Assembly: GCA_008828725.1 (NCBI GenBank)
Contig: MEHQ01001281.1
Span: forward strand, 27,339-91,338
DNA: 64,000 nt
Direction: 5' to 3'
DNA from: Saccharina japonica
Lineage: Eukaryota > Sar > Phaeophyceae > Laminariales > Laminariaceae
The translations under genes were made by a program, and so were the position numbers. Within the stretch, counting starts at the first letter, position 1; every line of letters begins with the position of its first letter. Below the pieces are notes generated by a model. It searched no databases and was not told the origin of the DNA. It saw nothing but the letters and a program-made list of their open reading frames with translations. Positions 55,001-63,779 of this stretch are shown piece by piece.

Positions 55001-57092
55001 ACACCCCAACCCCGCGCAGGCTCCGCGAGGTCTCGTCACCCAGGCCGACGACTTCGAGCGCGGCGCTGGAAAGCGTGGACACCGCGCGGGGGTCAGAGGC
55101 GGCTCGGCCGTGCAAGGCGTCAGCTGCCGACCCGAGCACTCCGTGCCACCGAAAATGAGCGCTGGGAAACCTGGGCAGGAAGATGCGCGCGGGAGCGGGG
55201 GGGGGTACTTCATTTTCATGCATGGCCGTAGTCGTATGACCATAGACCCTCGCATCCCTACAATGCCGGGACGGAATGTCGGGTTTTCACCGACCAGCGC
55301 AGGGGGGCGGGTATCATTTGTTGCTTGCCTTATCATTTTACCATTGACCGCATCTTGGAGCGGGGAGGGGGGGCGGAGGGGGTGTAATCATGTCGTGCAC
55401 GGCCGTATATAGTCGTATGAGGGGAGGGGGGGTGCTCATGTCATGTCCATGGCAAGAGGCTTTACGTGCGTTAATTCGGCCAAGAGAGATGGGGGGGGGG
55501 TACTCGTGTTATGCATGGCTGTAGTCGTACGACCATAGACCCTCGCATCCCGACAATGCAGGGACGGGGCGCGTCGGGTCTAGACCGACCAGGCATACGA
55601 ACTGCTTTTGTGTGGACACCCACTCCCGCGGTTTCGCACCCTTCGTGCGCCCCGTCCGCCAAGCTGCTGAGTTCGGAGGCGATCGCGTCTGCGGCGCTCT
55701 GGCGTAGAACGAGGATGGGAGCTGCCGATTCCGGAGTTATGTTCACCGGGCTTCCGGTCGGCCTTCGGTTCCTGTGACAACCGAATCGAAACGCAAACCA
55801 CGAACCGCAAAACCGTGGGACGCAAAAGCAGCGCAAGGCGTATCATTATACCCCCAAGTAGGTGTGAGCGCGGAGGGTAAAGGGAGAGGTTTTCAGCTGG
55901 TCGCCACGGTCAGTGTGCAGTACCTACGTACGTAGTATGTACGTAGTGGCAGTGGAGCGGAAAAACGGAAAGCACGAGTATAGAGTAGTACAGGATACCT
56001 ATTAATAATAAGAAACAGGAAATCTGGTCCAGGCTGGATTTCTTATGCGAGAGAGGGTGCTTTCTACACTAATTTTCAAGATAACGCCTCCTGAGTTTCT
56101 TGTTTTTCTCAAAAACTCAGCCTGGCTTTCTTATTAGCCTGCTTCTTGTTATTAATAGGTTAGGGTGTCCTGTATTGTCGTACTCCTATTGGTAGTAGAA
56201 AATACTGCTATTAATAGTCGTAGTATACCATACCTGGTACTACTGAACTGTATACTGCTTGTATGTATACCATGTATGCATACCATGTGTACGGCGGACG
56301 TACTACAGTAAATGCACACCAGATATGGTACAATACTGTAGCTATAGGCAGGGGTGATGGCTATGGCTACATGGCTAACCTTCTCGTTAGGAGTACGTAC
56401 GCTACTTCTCGTGGAGGCAGCCGCATGAAGCATAAAGGACACGTACGACCGACACATCACATTCTCAGTGCAAGGCATTCACCACGCGACACACAGCAGC
56501 AGTGTAGCAGTATGTACCAGTACTGCCGTAAGTACTGACTACCAGCTTCTGACACCGCCGTTGTGAGGACTGCCACTCCAATGCCAGAGACTCACCAAAG
56601 CGCCACACGGCTCGCAGGAAACCGAATGCTGCCATAAAACACAGCAGCACCACCCCGACTGCTGTCTCGCTTCTGGTCGTCCCCGTCTGCACTCGTAGTT
56701 GGATTCCCCGTACCAGCAGTCCTCCCCAGTCCGTTGCCAAAAGCGTTGGCATCACGATACTGCTGTTGTGGTTGAGCTTCTCTGAGCTGCCCGTGGCTAT
56801 GGCGAATCCCTCCCAAAATCCAGCGCGCTTCAGCCATGGTTGAGCCAGAGGCGGGAACAGTAGCCGTCGCACCTATCCTAGGTGCCGCCGCGCGCTGAGG
56901 CAAGGCCGACAAAGGCTCTCCTCCGCCTCCTGAGGTCGCCGATGCGTCGGAGTCTGCGAAATACGCGGAACGCCGCCTGTTGCTGTCCATTCCTATCCTG
57001 CTGATGCGCCGCTGGAGGATAAGCGTGCGCTCGCTGTCAGCTACCGCCAGCGGTGCAGGTACCTCGGCGGTGGAGCGCAATGGAGGAGCCAT
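46071..57092 (-). CDS. STIL: STIL/Ana2/SAS-5-like centriole duplication protein
   Basis: STIL (Ana2, SAS-5) recruits SAS-6 downstream of PLK4 when a new centriole is built. Exons are 56596-57092 (ATG at 57092), 55599-55771, 54853-55123, 53132-53467, 49762-50478, 48644-48932 and 46071-48170, summing to 4383 nt (1460 residues plus stop) with every phase agreeing. Similarity to STIL runs in order: FPASRVALWNRRPTG; ARAIALSGVLSATEEDEDG; LSLRGEMVVPSLGVRLTPIA; LLTLNEGRRAVLLSDDDPLS directly followed by FRAHIVGVWVSG (animal form VGIWLSG); YPACLRFLL; FLVLHLPGG and FFEACAL. Around residues 910-950, ALDPAARVYFLAQQRQLSAL continues EHQLRRLQ, matching the position and pattern of the STIL central coiled coil. 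Long Ala/Gly/Pro/Gln-rich linkers separate these blocks. The edges of exons 2 and 3 are the least certain. The stop at 46071 may instead be a GAG|GTGCGT donor (exon end 46083) leading to an unseen C-terminal exon; no clear STAN motif was found. Confidence 0.75.
48985..49049 (+). repeat. CTTGCCTTAGTCATTTGACC repeat, copy
   Basis: TCATTTATTGCTTGCCTTAA, GTAATTTGGCCATTGACCAC and GCATCCCTTTCGAGACGG are present in order. It lies in intron 5 of the STIL-like gene, about 50 bp from exon 6. Confidence 0.7.
49218..49470 (+). repeat. Dispersed repeat (TCTGGTTTTCTTATTTGGGA type)
   Basis: Two successive TTTCTT blocks (GTCTGGTTTTCTTATTTGGG and CCCGCCTGGATTTCTTTTCG) each precede an ACTCAGTA(C/T)AACGGCT segment. 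A final CAGCCTGACTTTCTTAGTG ends the repeat. It is the same family as 22628-22830 and 56008-56160. Confidence 0.55.
52155..52268 (+). repeat. Dispersed ~110-bp repeat copy
   Basis: AGTAAATAGGGGACCTACGG is followed by CCATATTTGGTCCTATTTAC and TACTATGGTCCCCCGTAATA. It is the same family as 1595-1705. It lies in intron 4 of the STIL-like gene. Confidence 0.6.
53036..53104 (-). repeat. CTTGCCTTAGTCATTTGACC repeat, copy
   Basis: On the minus strand GTTTGCTGCTTGCCTTACGA, GTCATTTTACCATTGATCAC and GAATCCCTTTCGGGACG are read. A poly-C run separates it from the donor of STIL-like exon 4. Confidence 0.65.
53795..54325 (+). repeat. Direct repeat, 2 x ~260 bp
   Basis: AAACAGAAAAGAAGGCGGTA occurs at about 53798 and 54058, and the 260 bp that follow are almost the same in both (GTACGTACGTTGCGATTCGA, CATAAATGCCCAAAATGGTG, GATGCTGCTGCTCGTGGCTT). 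It lies in intron 3 of the STIL-like gene. A weak third relative is near 53560-53640. Confidence 0.85.
54587..54715 (+). repeat. GGACA pentanucleotide microsatellite
   Basis: About 130 bp of GGACA/GGACAGGACA units with substitutions lie in intron 3 of the STIL-like gene, 140 bp from the donor of exon 3. Confidence 0.9.
55207..55365 (+). repeat. CATGCATGG repeat followed by CTTGCCTTAGTC repeat
   Basis: A CATGCATGGCCGTAGTCGTA copy (to GGGTTTTCACCGACCAG at about 55296) is followed at once by a degraded TTTGTTGCTTGCCTTATCAT copy of the second family. A further partial copy of the first family is at 55395-55420 and a fuller one at 55500-55595. All lie in intron 2 or at the edge of exon 2 of the STIL-like gene. 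Confidence 0.75.
55500..55598 (+). repeat. CATGCATGGCCGTAGTCGTA repeat, copy abutting exon 2
   Basis: TATGCATGGCTGTAGTCGTA, GACCATAGACCCTCGCATCC and GACAATGCAGGGACGGGGCG end with GACCGACCAGGCATAC. On the minus strand that last piece supplies the GTATGC donor I assign to exon 2, so the splice site appears to come from the repeat. Confidence 0.65.
56008..56160 (+). repeat. Dispersed repeat (GGCTGGATTTCTTATGCGAG type)
   Basis: AAGAAACAGGAAATCTGGTC, AGGCTGGATTTCTTATGCGA, a GCTTTCTACACTAATTTTC middle and CTCAGCCTGGCTTTCTTATT are present, bordered on both sides by TATTAATA. It is the same family as 22628-22830. It lies in intron 1 of the STIL-like gene. Confidence 0.6.
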
Positions 57093-57520
57093 GAGGTGAA
57101 CCACCACTCGCAACGCGCAACGAAGCGGCGTGACGACGATGGTTTTCGAAAAATATTTTTGAATTTAGCGGGGTTGCGGTGCCGCACAAAGAAAGCCAAT
57201 CAATTTCTGGAACTCCCTTCTTAGAATGTCAATATTATTGTTTTTGTTTTTTTTGTTTTTGTTTTTTTTGCCCATCCCATTTATTCTCCGCCCTTCCTTT
57301 CTCTCTCCTCCCTAGTCGTAACTCAGATCCGGGGTCACAAAGTAGGCTCCTCTCCCTCCTCCCCCACTACGGTTCTTGCCTTGCATTTTTATCGCGAGAA
57401 GACTTCAGCCTTTCCTTCCCTCGTCGACTCGCATCGAATTGTGCCTACCCACGCTACTATTAATTGGCGCTCTCAGCAGTTGATTCCGTTTTTTTATTTA
57501 TTTTTGCAAATAAACTCAAA

Positions 57521-57597
57521 AGTCCGACCCACGTGAGATTCGAACTCCAGACATCAACGTTCAGAAGCGTTCGAGGTTACCTCTAGACCATCGGGGC
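57521..57597 (-). tRNA. tRNA-like sequence, probably a pseudo-tRNA or SINE head
   Basis: The minus strand begins GCCCCGATGGTCTAGAGG, which contains a perfect pol III A box (TGGTCTAGAGG). About 50 bases on, AGTTCGAATCT resembles the B box, and TTTT follows the 3' end. The acceptor stem pairs only partly with GGTCGGACT, the anticodon loop looks one base too long and the T stem is imperfect. I cannot assign an amino acid. A decayed tRNA or the head of a tRNA-derived SINE fits better than a working tRNA. Confidence 0.35.
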
Positions 57598-57626
57598 GAA
57601 CGATGTGTAGAAGGATTTCTCTTGTT

Positions 57627-58064
57627 GTAGAATGTGGTGGAAATCGAGTTTAAAACCTCTTGTAGCATTTGTTGATCGACATTTTTAGTCTACTTTCCCT
57701 ACAATGGCGTCGACGGCAGGACGTGAGATTCTGAAGAGTGAGGTCGATGGTTCGATCCTCACCTTCATCCCATAAAAAGGAAAAAATGGGAAAAATCTCA
57801 TGTTCAAGAACCTGTAAAACTCACTCACTTAGAAAACGCCCAGAAAGGAACGATGAGAGCAATGCGACCATTGCATACTGAGTCCAGTACCGAAAAGTCG
57901 GAGGTAAAACTTGGATACTCAGAGTCTCATCGGGGTTCCTGACTTACACCGAAGAGATAAGTCAGGTTTAGTGAGGGAGAATGTGGTGGAAATCGAGTTT
58001 AAAAGGCTAAAACTCTTGTAGCATCTGTTGATCGACATTTATTTTTAGTCTACTTTCCCTACAA
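57627..58064 (+). mobile_element. Possible tRNA-derived SINE pair with flanking direct repeats
   Basis: GTGGTGGAAATCGAGTTTAA through TTTTTAGTCTACTTTCCCTA occurs at about 57631-57701 and again at 57981-58062. Between the copies, on the plus strand, TGGCGTCGACGGCAGG (A-box-like) is followed about 40 bases later by GGTTCGATCC (B-box-like). With the minus-strand tRNA-like sequence next door, this looks like tandem or back-to-back pol III retroposons. Confidence 0.4.
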
Positions 58065-59034
58065 ACAAGAAATATATCGTAGATCGTGTACGTACGTACG
58101 TATATACTTATCATACGTAGTATCGTCATACGTATCCATTGACCATTGACCCCCGGGAACACCTACTCATCTACTCGTAGAAGTGAAGAGTCGGCCTCTC
58201 GATGGCACGATGTGGTGATGTACGTCATCATGGTGTCATGGTGTGTTTATGAAGTGTGGGACTCATAGTGATAACTGTCCTGCCGAATGCTTTACTTTAC
58301 TCGTTGCGTTACCAGGTTCAGGTTGCAACTTTTAGGACCAGACAAGCTTGAACAGGGTCCCGGGTACACGACGGGTATTCGTTCAACCCGGGTACTCGTT
58401 TAGACGGGTACTACTCGCCTAAAACTTAACCCCAAATACTCGCGAGTACCCGGGGGGGGGGGGGGTTCCCATGTTTGGCGAGTACTCGTTGACCACGAGT
58501 ACTCACAAGGGTACAAGACTAATTAAATGCACATACATACACGGTCGCGTCTCGGCGAAGCACCTTGCGAGACCGCCCGCCGCCCGCGGGTGAAGACTTT
58601 CTAAAGCCAGTGTACTACGAACAAAAATCTACCACTTGCTGCTCCTCCTGTAACTCCTCTAGATTCTTCTTAGCTCGCCCCCATCCTCTGCTGCTACTTA
58701 CTGAAGTAGATCTAGAAATTGAGTTTACTGTAGACCCCTGAGCTACGTACTGGTGACAAATTAACCGACTCCTAACCGAGGGGAAGTCTTCCTACACTCG
58801 TACGAGCTAAAACGGGGAACCCCTTTGGAACGGGCCCCTTTTAAGGGATGTGAGGGATATAAGGGATAACGACCAAAACAATGACAACTTTTTTAATGTT
58901 ATCCGTTATTATCCACCGTCCATAAAAGGAGCAGAGTGAGGGCCCAGAAGAACGGTCGGGATCATGTTGCGCCCGTCCGTGGTGCCTTTCGACTCCTTGT
59001 TGCATTGTAACTATTACGGAGGACCATATCCTAG

Positions 59035-59157
59035 TAAAACAGGACCAAATATTATCAGCGAAAATAGGGGAACTACTGCTGTACAGTATATAGGTGTTGG
59101 TGTATACCGTAGGTCCTATTTACTACCAGGTATACGTATAGTCCCCCGAAATAGTAA
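59035..59157 (+). repeat. Dispersed ~110-bp repeat copy
   Basis: GGACCAAATATTATCAGCGA, a GTATACCGTAGGTCCTATTT segment and TACCAGGTATACGTATAGTC. It is the same family as 1595-1705, 29322-29432 and 52155-52268. Confidence 0.6.
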
Positions 59158-60159
59158 CAGGGCAAGGACGCATGCTACGGTAGAGGTGCACCCTGTTTAT
59201 TCTGAGGGTGGTGTGCACTTGAAGAGCTCAAAACCTCACCCAAAAAACTGGTTCTCAGAATCTGTGGAGGGAAATAAAAGTGCTACGTTCTTGATGAACA
59301 ATCCCACGGTCTACTACTGACTGTAAGTACGATAGAGTAAAAAATATTTCAATATATACTCTAATGAAATTCCGAACGATTTTGGGTTAAAGAGCCCAGT
59401 CATTCAGAAAAAAAAATCTGCCAAAGCGTGCCCCCTCTATCGTAGAAAGACTCACGTCATCTTGTATCCTTCCCCAACCACGCAGTGGCCGTCGCTGTTA
59501 TCGTTGTCGTCACTTGTTGCGTACAGCAGGGGTCCCCCAGTAAGGCGGTGGTGTGCCAGAGCAATATGACCGCCTTATAGAGGGAAGGCGCCTTATTCAT
59601 TCCAGGTTATGAGTGCGATTCCCCAGTCGCGCCAAGCGATTTTGACCGCGTTATATCGGGATACCGCCTTATAGAGGGATATCGCCTTATTGGGGGATCC
59701 CCACTGTACCGTCAATTTTTCCCCTCTGCTATTCCCACGAGGGCCAGTACCCGTAGGTGTCTGTTCTAGGCAATCACTTGATATTCGGAGCCCACTCCCA
59801 TCCTAGTAGAAATACGCCCTTTCCAATCGACCGAGAAACTCGGTAACCGATGTACAAGGCTTGCGTGCAGCCGACACAAGAGGGTACGTGTGATGTGCTT
59901 TTGTTGTATATGTGCTTCCTGCGGTGTACATAGCACTCCGCTGCCGGAGAAGCTCGTCCGGACCCCCTCAGGGTACACGCCTCCCCTGAACCCACTCAAC
60001 GACGCCGACCAATAAGCGTCGGGTCGCTCTATCTTGAACTCTAAAAACACTCAAACGACGAAATAAAAACAAAATGTCCTCGCCGTGCGTCACCGATGGA
60101 ATTATGGAGCAATCGCCAAAACACTCGAACGTGCCCCAGTGAAAGCTACCGGTGAGGTT

Positions 60160-60432
60160 TCGCATGACGTCACGACCTTCGACGACGTCATATGCCATCC
60201 ACCGATTTTTGACCAATCAAAAAGCCGCCGGTGGGTGGCGTATGACGTCAGGAACTTCGATGACGTCATACGCCACCCACCGATTTTTCGACCAATCAAA
60301 ATTATCCTTGAAAAAACAGTGACGTCACCCACCGATTTTTCAACCAATAAAAAATATCCTTGAAAAAACAATGACCAATAACAGCACCCGTAAAAAACAT
60401 CATACGCCATTCGCCGAACTTTCGACCAATCA
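60160..60432. repeat. Palindromic TGACGTCA/CCAAT repeat cluster
   Basis: TGACGTCA lies at 60165, 60243, 60261 and 60320, with a seven-base match (GACGTCA) at 60184. CCAAT lies at 60213, 60292, 60344, 60374 and 60426. Positions 60228-60250 and 60261-60282 form an inverted repeat (GGTGGGTGGCGTATGACGTC and its complement) around a 10-base loop. The block CCACCGATTTTT with ACCAAT repeats three times. These motifs are CREB/bZIP and NF-Y sites in other eukaryotes, but the layout is also that of a decayed inverted-repeat element. Confidence 0.6.
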
Positions 60433-61306
60433 CAAAGCTCCTCTAAAAACAATCACCACCAGGAAAACTTCGGGCACTGTTTTCTACCTTTAGATTGTTT
60501 ATCTCCACGGCTGGTTCTGGCTCATCTGTATTCAGGAGCGCATCGCGGGAGGGGGGTGAAGGCAAGCCTGCAACGTCCAGGCCTCCCGAATTTGATTTCA
60601 ACATATATCTATCTATCGTAAAAAGCGCAAGACTCTGCCCGATGGCGGCCCATGGCGGGCCGTGGCAGCGCGATACACTTGACGGCATGCGTTGCCGCCG
60701 GCGTCCGTCTTGGCCCCAAAAAGCCAAGAAGCCGCCTTCGCCCCGCAGGTGGTGCGTCTATGTACGAGGGATAGAAAACGGGATCGGGCACCATTTACTA
60801 ACCCCCCCCCCAAAAAAAAGTCCTGTGAATTGTGATTGTGTACGCCACTGCTGCCGCTCCGCTTGTCGCGGGTTCACGCTCACCAAGTGGGTCGTGTGCG
60901 AAACTGAACTCCCCCCGTCCCCCCCCCCCGCAAAAACAAAACCCCGACAAAAACAGAACGACTGCACGCACGCATGCCTGCCTGCCTGCCTGCCTGCCTA
61001 CCTACCTATCGCAAACCTTAACCCCCACCAGCGGAAACCTTCTTCAATTTGCGTGTTGAAATACAGCTTTTGAAATTTCATACCATGGTACGAGTACGTC
61101 AATTTTCGTATTGTGGTATAACTTCAACCTTGAACCTTTGAACCACAAAAATGCAGTCAAAATAATTAAAGAGTCGAAAGTCCAAATGGTTCAGTTCAAA
61201 ACTCGACCTTTGTAATTCAAGGGTTTTACTCGTAGTAAGAACAAAAAAAAAGTGCGACGGCAGGTAAAGGTTACCATCATCGTCACTGCGAAGAGCAGCG
61301 CCGACA

Positions 61307-62916
61307 TCAGCTCGATTCGAACGCCTGATCTCGCATAGGGTGGCGCTGCACGTTGTACGGGCTGTTGCACAACCCGTCGTCGGAAGCCACCTGGTACAAA
61401 GCGCTCAGCGTCACAGCCGCAAAAGGGGTATTCGACACCTGAGCAGGCGTTTTCAAGCGAGAGAGGAAAAAACGAGAGGGAGAGACAGAGGGGGGCAGAG
61501 GCATGTTTTACGCCGCACCGTCCATACTGGTGTGGCATTCATTGAAACCGGTGCCATCTCGACCAACAATGTTCTTTGATGGTGGCTTTGGAAAGCAGGT
61601 ATATCGTCCACACCGTTCCATATAGACACGCCTCGCTCGGGGTTTGCACCCTCCCTCGTGTGTAATAAGGCTTGGGTTTTGGGTACGAGTAGGTAATTGG
61701 TTAAGTTTTTACCAGTAGCCTAACGGACTAAGACCTTATCAAATGGCGTCACCGGCAGCACATATCAATACATGCGACCAATAATGTTCGAAGCGGCAGA
61801 GGAGGAGGGGGGGGGGTACTTCATTTTCATGCATGGCCGTAGTCGTATGACCATAGACCCTCACATCTCTACAATGCCGGGACGGAGCATGTCGGGTTTT
61901 CACCGACCAGGCAGACATTGCTAGCACCAAGCGCGAATCTCCGTAAGGTGTTGAGCGAGTCGCATGAAGGGTGGGCTGCATCCTACTAAGAACCGCTTGT
62001 TGTGAGGCGGACTTGCATATGGATGACAGCTTCAATGAGTTAATTTAATTTCTGCTGTGGCCACTTCCTGAGACAGCAATGGGAGCACTATGTAACTGCC
62101 TCGCGGGTGCCTTACCATAGACACACTACGTGATGCGACCATTCCCGTAGGGGTGGCGCCTTTTAGGGGTGGTGCCTACTGGGGTGGTGCCTTTTAGGGG
62201 TGCTGCCATATTTTCTGAGCTCGCATTAAAAAGCTCCATGTCTCACCCAAAACACGATGAAAAAAACGTTTGTTCGCACAACGCAACACACACAGTTCTC
62301 TATGCGGTAGCCCTAAAAACATTTTCATCAGACAAAAAAAGTATCATGCTACGTGACCGGTAGTTAACTTACTTGAGGAGCTCAAATCGGTCAGAAAATG
62401 CTGAGCCAAAAAAAGTACAACAACCACCACCTACTTCGCTCTCTGTGGGAGGGGTGATAAAAAGAACTAAATTCAGACTATTGGACTGTAATTCAAGACA
62501 TTCAGTAGTATTTCACTTGACTTCCGATAACGTGCGGGACATTTATTCATTCACAAATGGAAAAAGCTGAAGACACTTCATTAGTTTCTACGCACCCTTG
62601 TAGGCACACGAAAAGGACAAAAAAAAATAACAGATTTACGAAAAACAGATGCACACAACTACAAACAGTAGGTGCGCAAAAAAAGAAAAAAATAAGGTAT
62701 ATACTTCGTACCCACGACGCAAAAAAAAACGCCTTTCAAGTTTTTCCAAAAACAACGGGGAAGGTTGCCCCCCTCTCACTCTCACCGATAATTTGCACTC
62801 CGATGACGACGTGCCGAGTGGGGTCATCGGCGCTCGATACGAGCTTCAAGAACCCCGCGGGGTCCCCACTAAGCCTTCCCCTGGCGATGTCCTTAAAATA
62901 CGCGTATCCGGTGACG
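61307..62916 (-). CDS. Soluble pyridine-nucleotide transhydrogenase-like flavoprotein, C-terminal part
   Basis: Only C-terminal exons lie in the window; the FAD- and NAD-binding parts should be right of 64000. Exon 62786-62916 encodes 43 residues including YFKDIARGRLSGDPAGFLKL and HVVIGVQII, as in the dimerisation domain of SthA-type transhydrogenases and related disulphide-oxidoreductase-fold enzymes. The last exon, 61307-61438, begins VSNTPFAAVTLSALYQVASD, matching the FVNTTFNYPT...AYRVAALNGL end of SthA, and then runs about 20 residues longer to a stop. Such enzymes move hydride between NADH and NADPH. The piece expected in between (GE-A-E-I-H-G segment, about 30 residues) was not found, so the model is incomplete. 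Mercuric reductase or dihydrolipoamide dehydrogenase fit less well. Confidence 0.6.
61817..62040 (+). repeat. CATGCATGGCCGTAGTCGTA repeat, long copy
   Basis: The full core is followed by GGCAGACATTGCTAGCACCA, GGTGGGCTGCATCCTACTAA, GAACCGCTTGTTGTGAGGCG and ATATGGATGACAGCTTCAAT. It is colinear with 42593-42830. It lies in an intron of the transhydrogenase-like gene. Confidence 0.8.
62140..62215 (+). repeat. GGGGTGGTGCCTTTTA tandem units
   Basis: Four imperfect units of about 17 bp (GGGGTGGCGCCTTTTA, GGGGTGGTGCCTACT, GGGGTGGTGCCTTTTA, GGGGTGCTGCC). Confidence 0.8.
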
Positions 62917-63217
62917 CTGTTTATATTGTGCCATAAAAAACATGGGCGGTCAAAAAACAAAGCGGCAAAATAACTTGTCAAAAAAAAAAGGAGGAAATGG
63001 AGACAAGACATGCAGAAAAGGGCGAAAATGAAGCAACGACTTGTAACAAAGGGTAAAAATGCAGCGAAAGCATATATAAACGGACGGAAATGCACCAAAG
63101 ACATGCAAAAACAAGGGCGAAACAAAAAAGCAAAGACATGTAAAACAAGGGCGGAAATGCAGCGAAGTCTTATCAAGCTCCTGGCGACTACCAAGCAAGG
63201 CTGAATTTGGGCTCTGC

Positions 63218-63228
63218 ACGCAGCAGCA

Positions 63229-63269
<41 letters not shown>
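63218..63269 (+). repeat. CAG triplet repeat
   Basis: About 50 bp of CAG units with one CAA interruption. Confidence 0.95.
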
Positions 63270-63779
63270 TCGAGCCCAAGTCTCGGTCACGACGAACGCG
63301 GAGTTGAATGCGCTAGGCATCACCAAAATGACAGCGGAAGAAATACAAAGACCTGTTCAGGCTCTCCTCATTCTAACCAAGGTCAGGGTGTGGGGCTTGT
63401 TTCTCAGGCCAAGACAGACAGCGAGCGGGTCGATTCTCTGGCCAAAACAAAACACGTTATGTATGTGTATCCGGTCGCTCAAGCCCAATGCGGTCGCTCA
63501 AGCTCATTGCGTAGATCGTCAAAAGAGGGAGGAGGCGCCAAGACATGCCAGACTCCCCCACAAAGGTCGCTCAGCAGATGGTCGATCGATTCTTTGGCGG
63601 TGACGAACGGCGAAGCCGCTTGCGTACTCTATAAAGGAACCGCCAGAGAACGCAAAAAAGACTTCTCGGGCCCGTAGAAGGACCAAGGAAGGTATTTGGG
63701 GCCCTGAGAGACCCCCACTCCCAAAGCTCCTATGGTATAAAACACTAAGTTCGGGAATGGTTTCTGCAGGCAGCAGGAG

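Larger units (their letters stand above)
57093..61306. other. Intergenic region upstream of the STIL-like gene
   Basis: Contains the STIL-like promoter side, the tRNA-like/SINE block (57519-58064), a poly-G run near 58452, an AAGGGATGTGAGGGATATAA stretch near 58836, a copy of the 110-bp repeat (59035-59157), GCCTTATAGAGGGA-type repeats (about 59545-59690), the palindromic TGACGTCA/CCAAT cluster (60160-60432) and a GCCT tetranucleotide run (about 60974-61008). No gene is recognised. Confidence 0.6.

Noticed and set aside
60443-60727. Minus-strand 94-codon frame upstream of the palindromic cluster
   Set aside because: Start is on a weak context and the sequence resembles no family; a plus-strand frame of equal quality overlaps it.
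62372-62450. Candidate missing transhydrogenase exon on the minus strand (CACAG acceptor, AA|GTAAGT donor)
   Set aside because: Splice sites look good but the translation (SEVGGGCC...RFELL) lacks the expected GE-A-E-I-H-G pattern.
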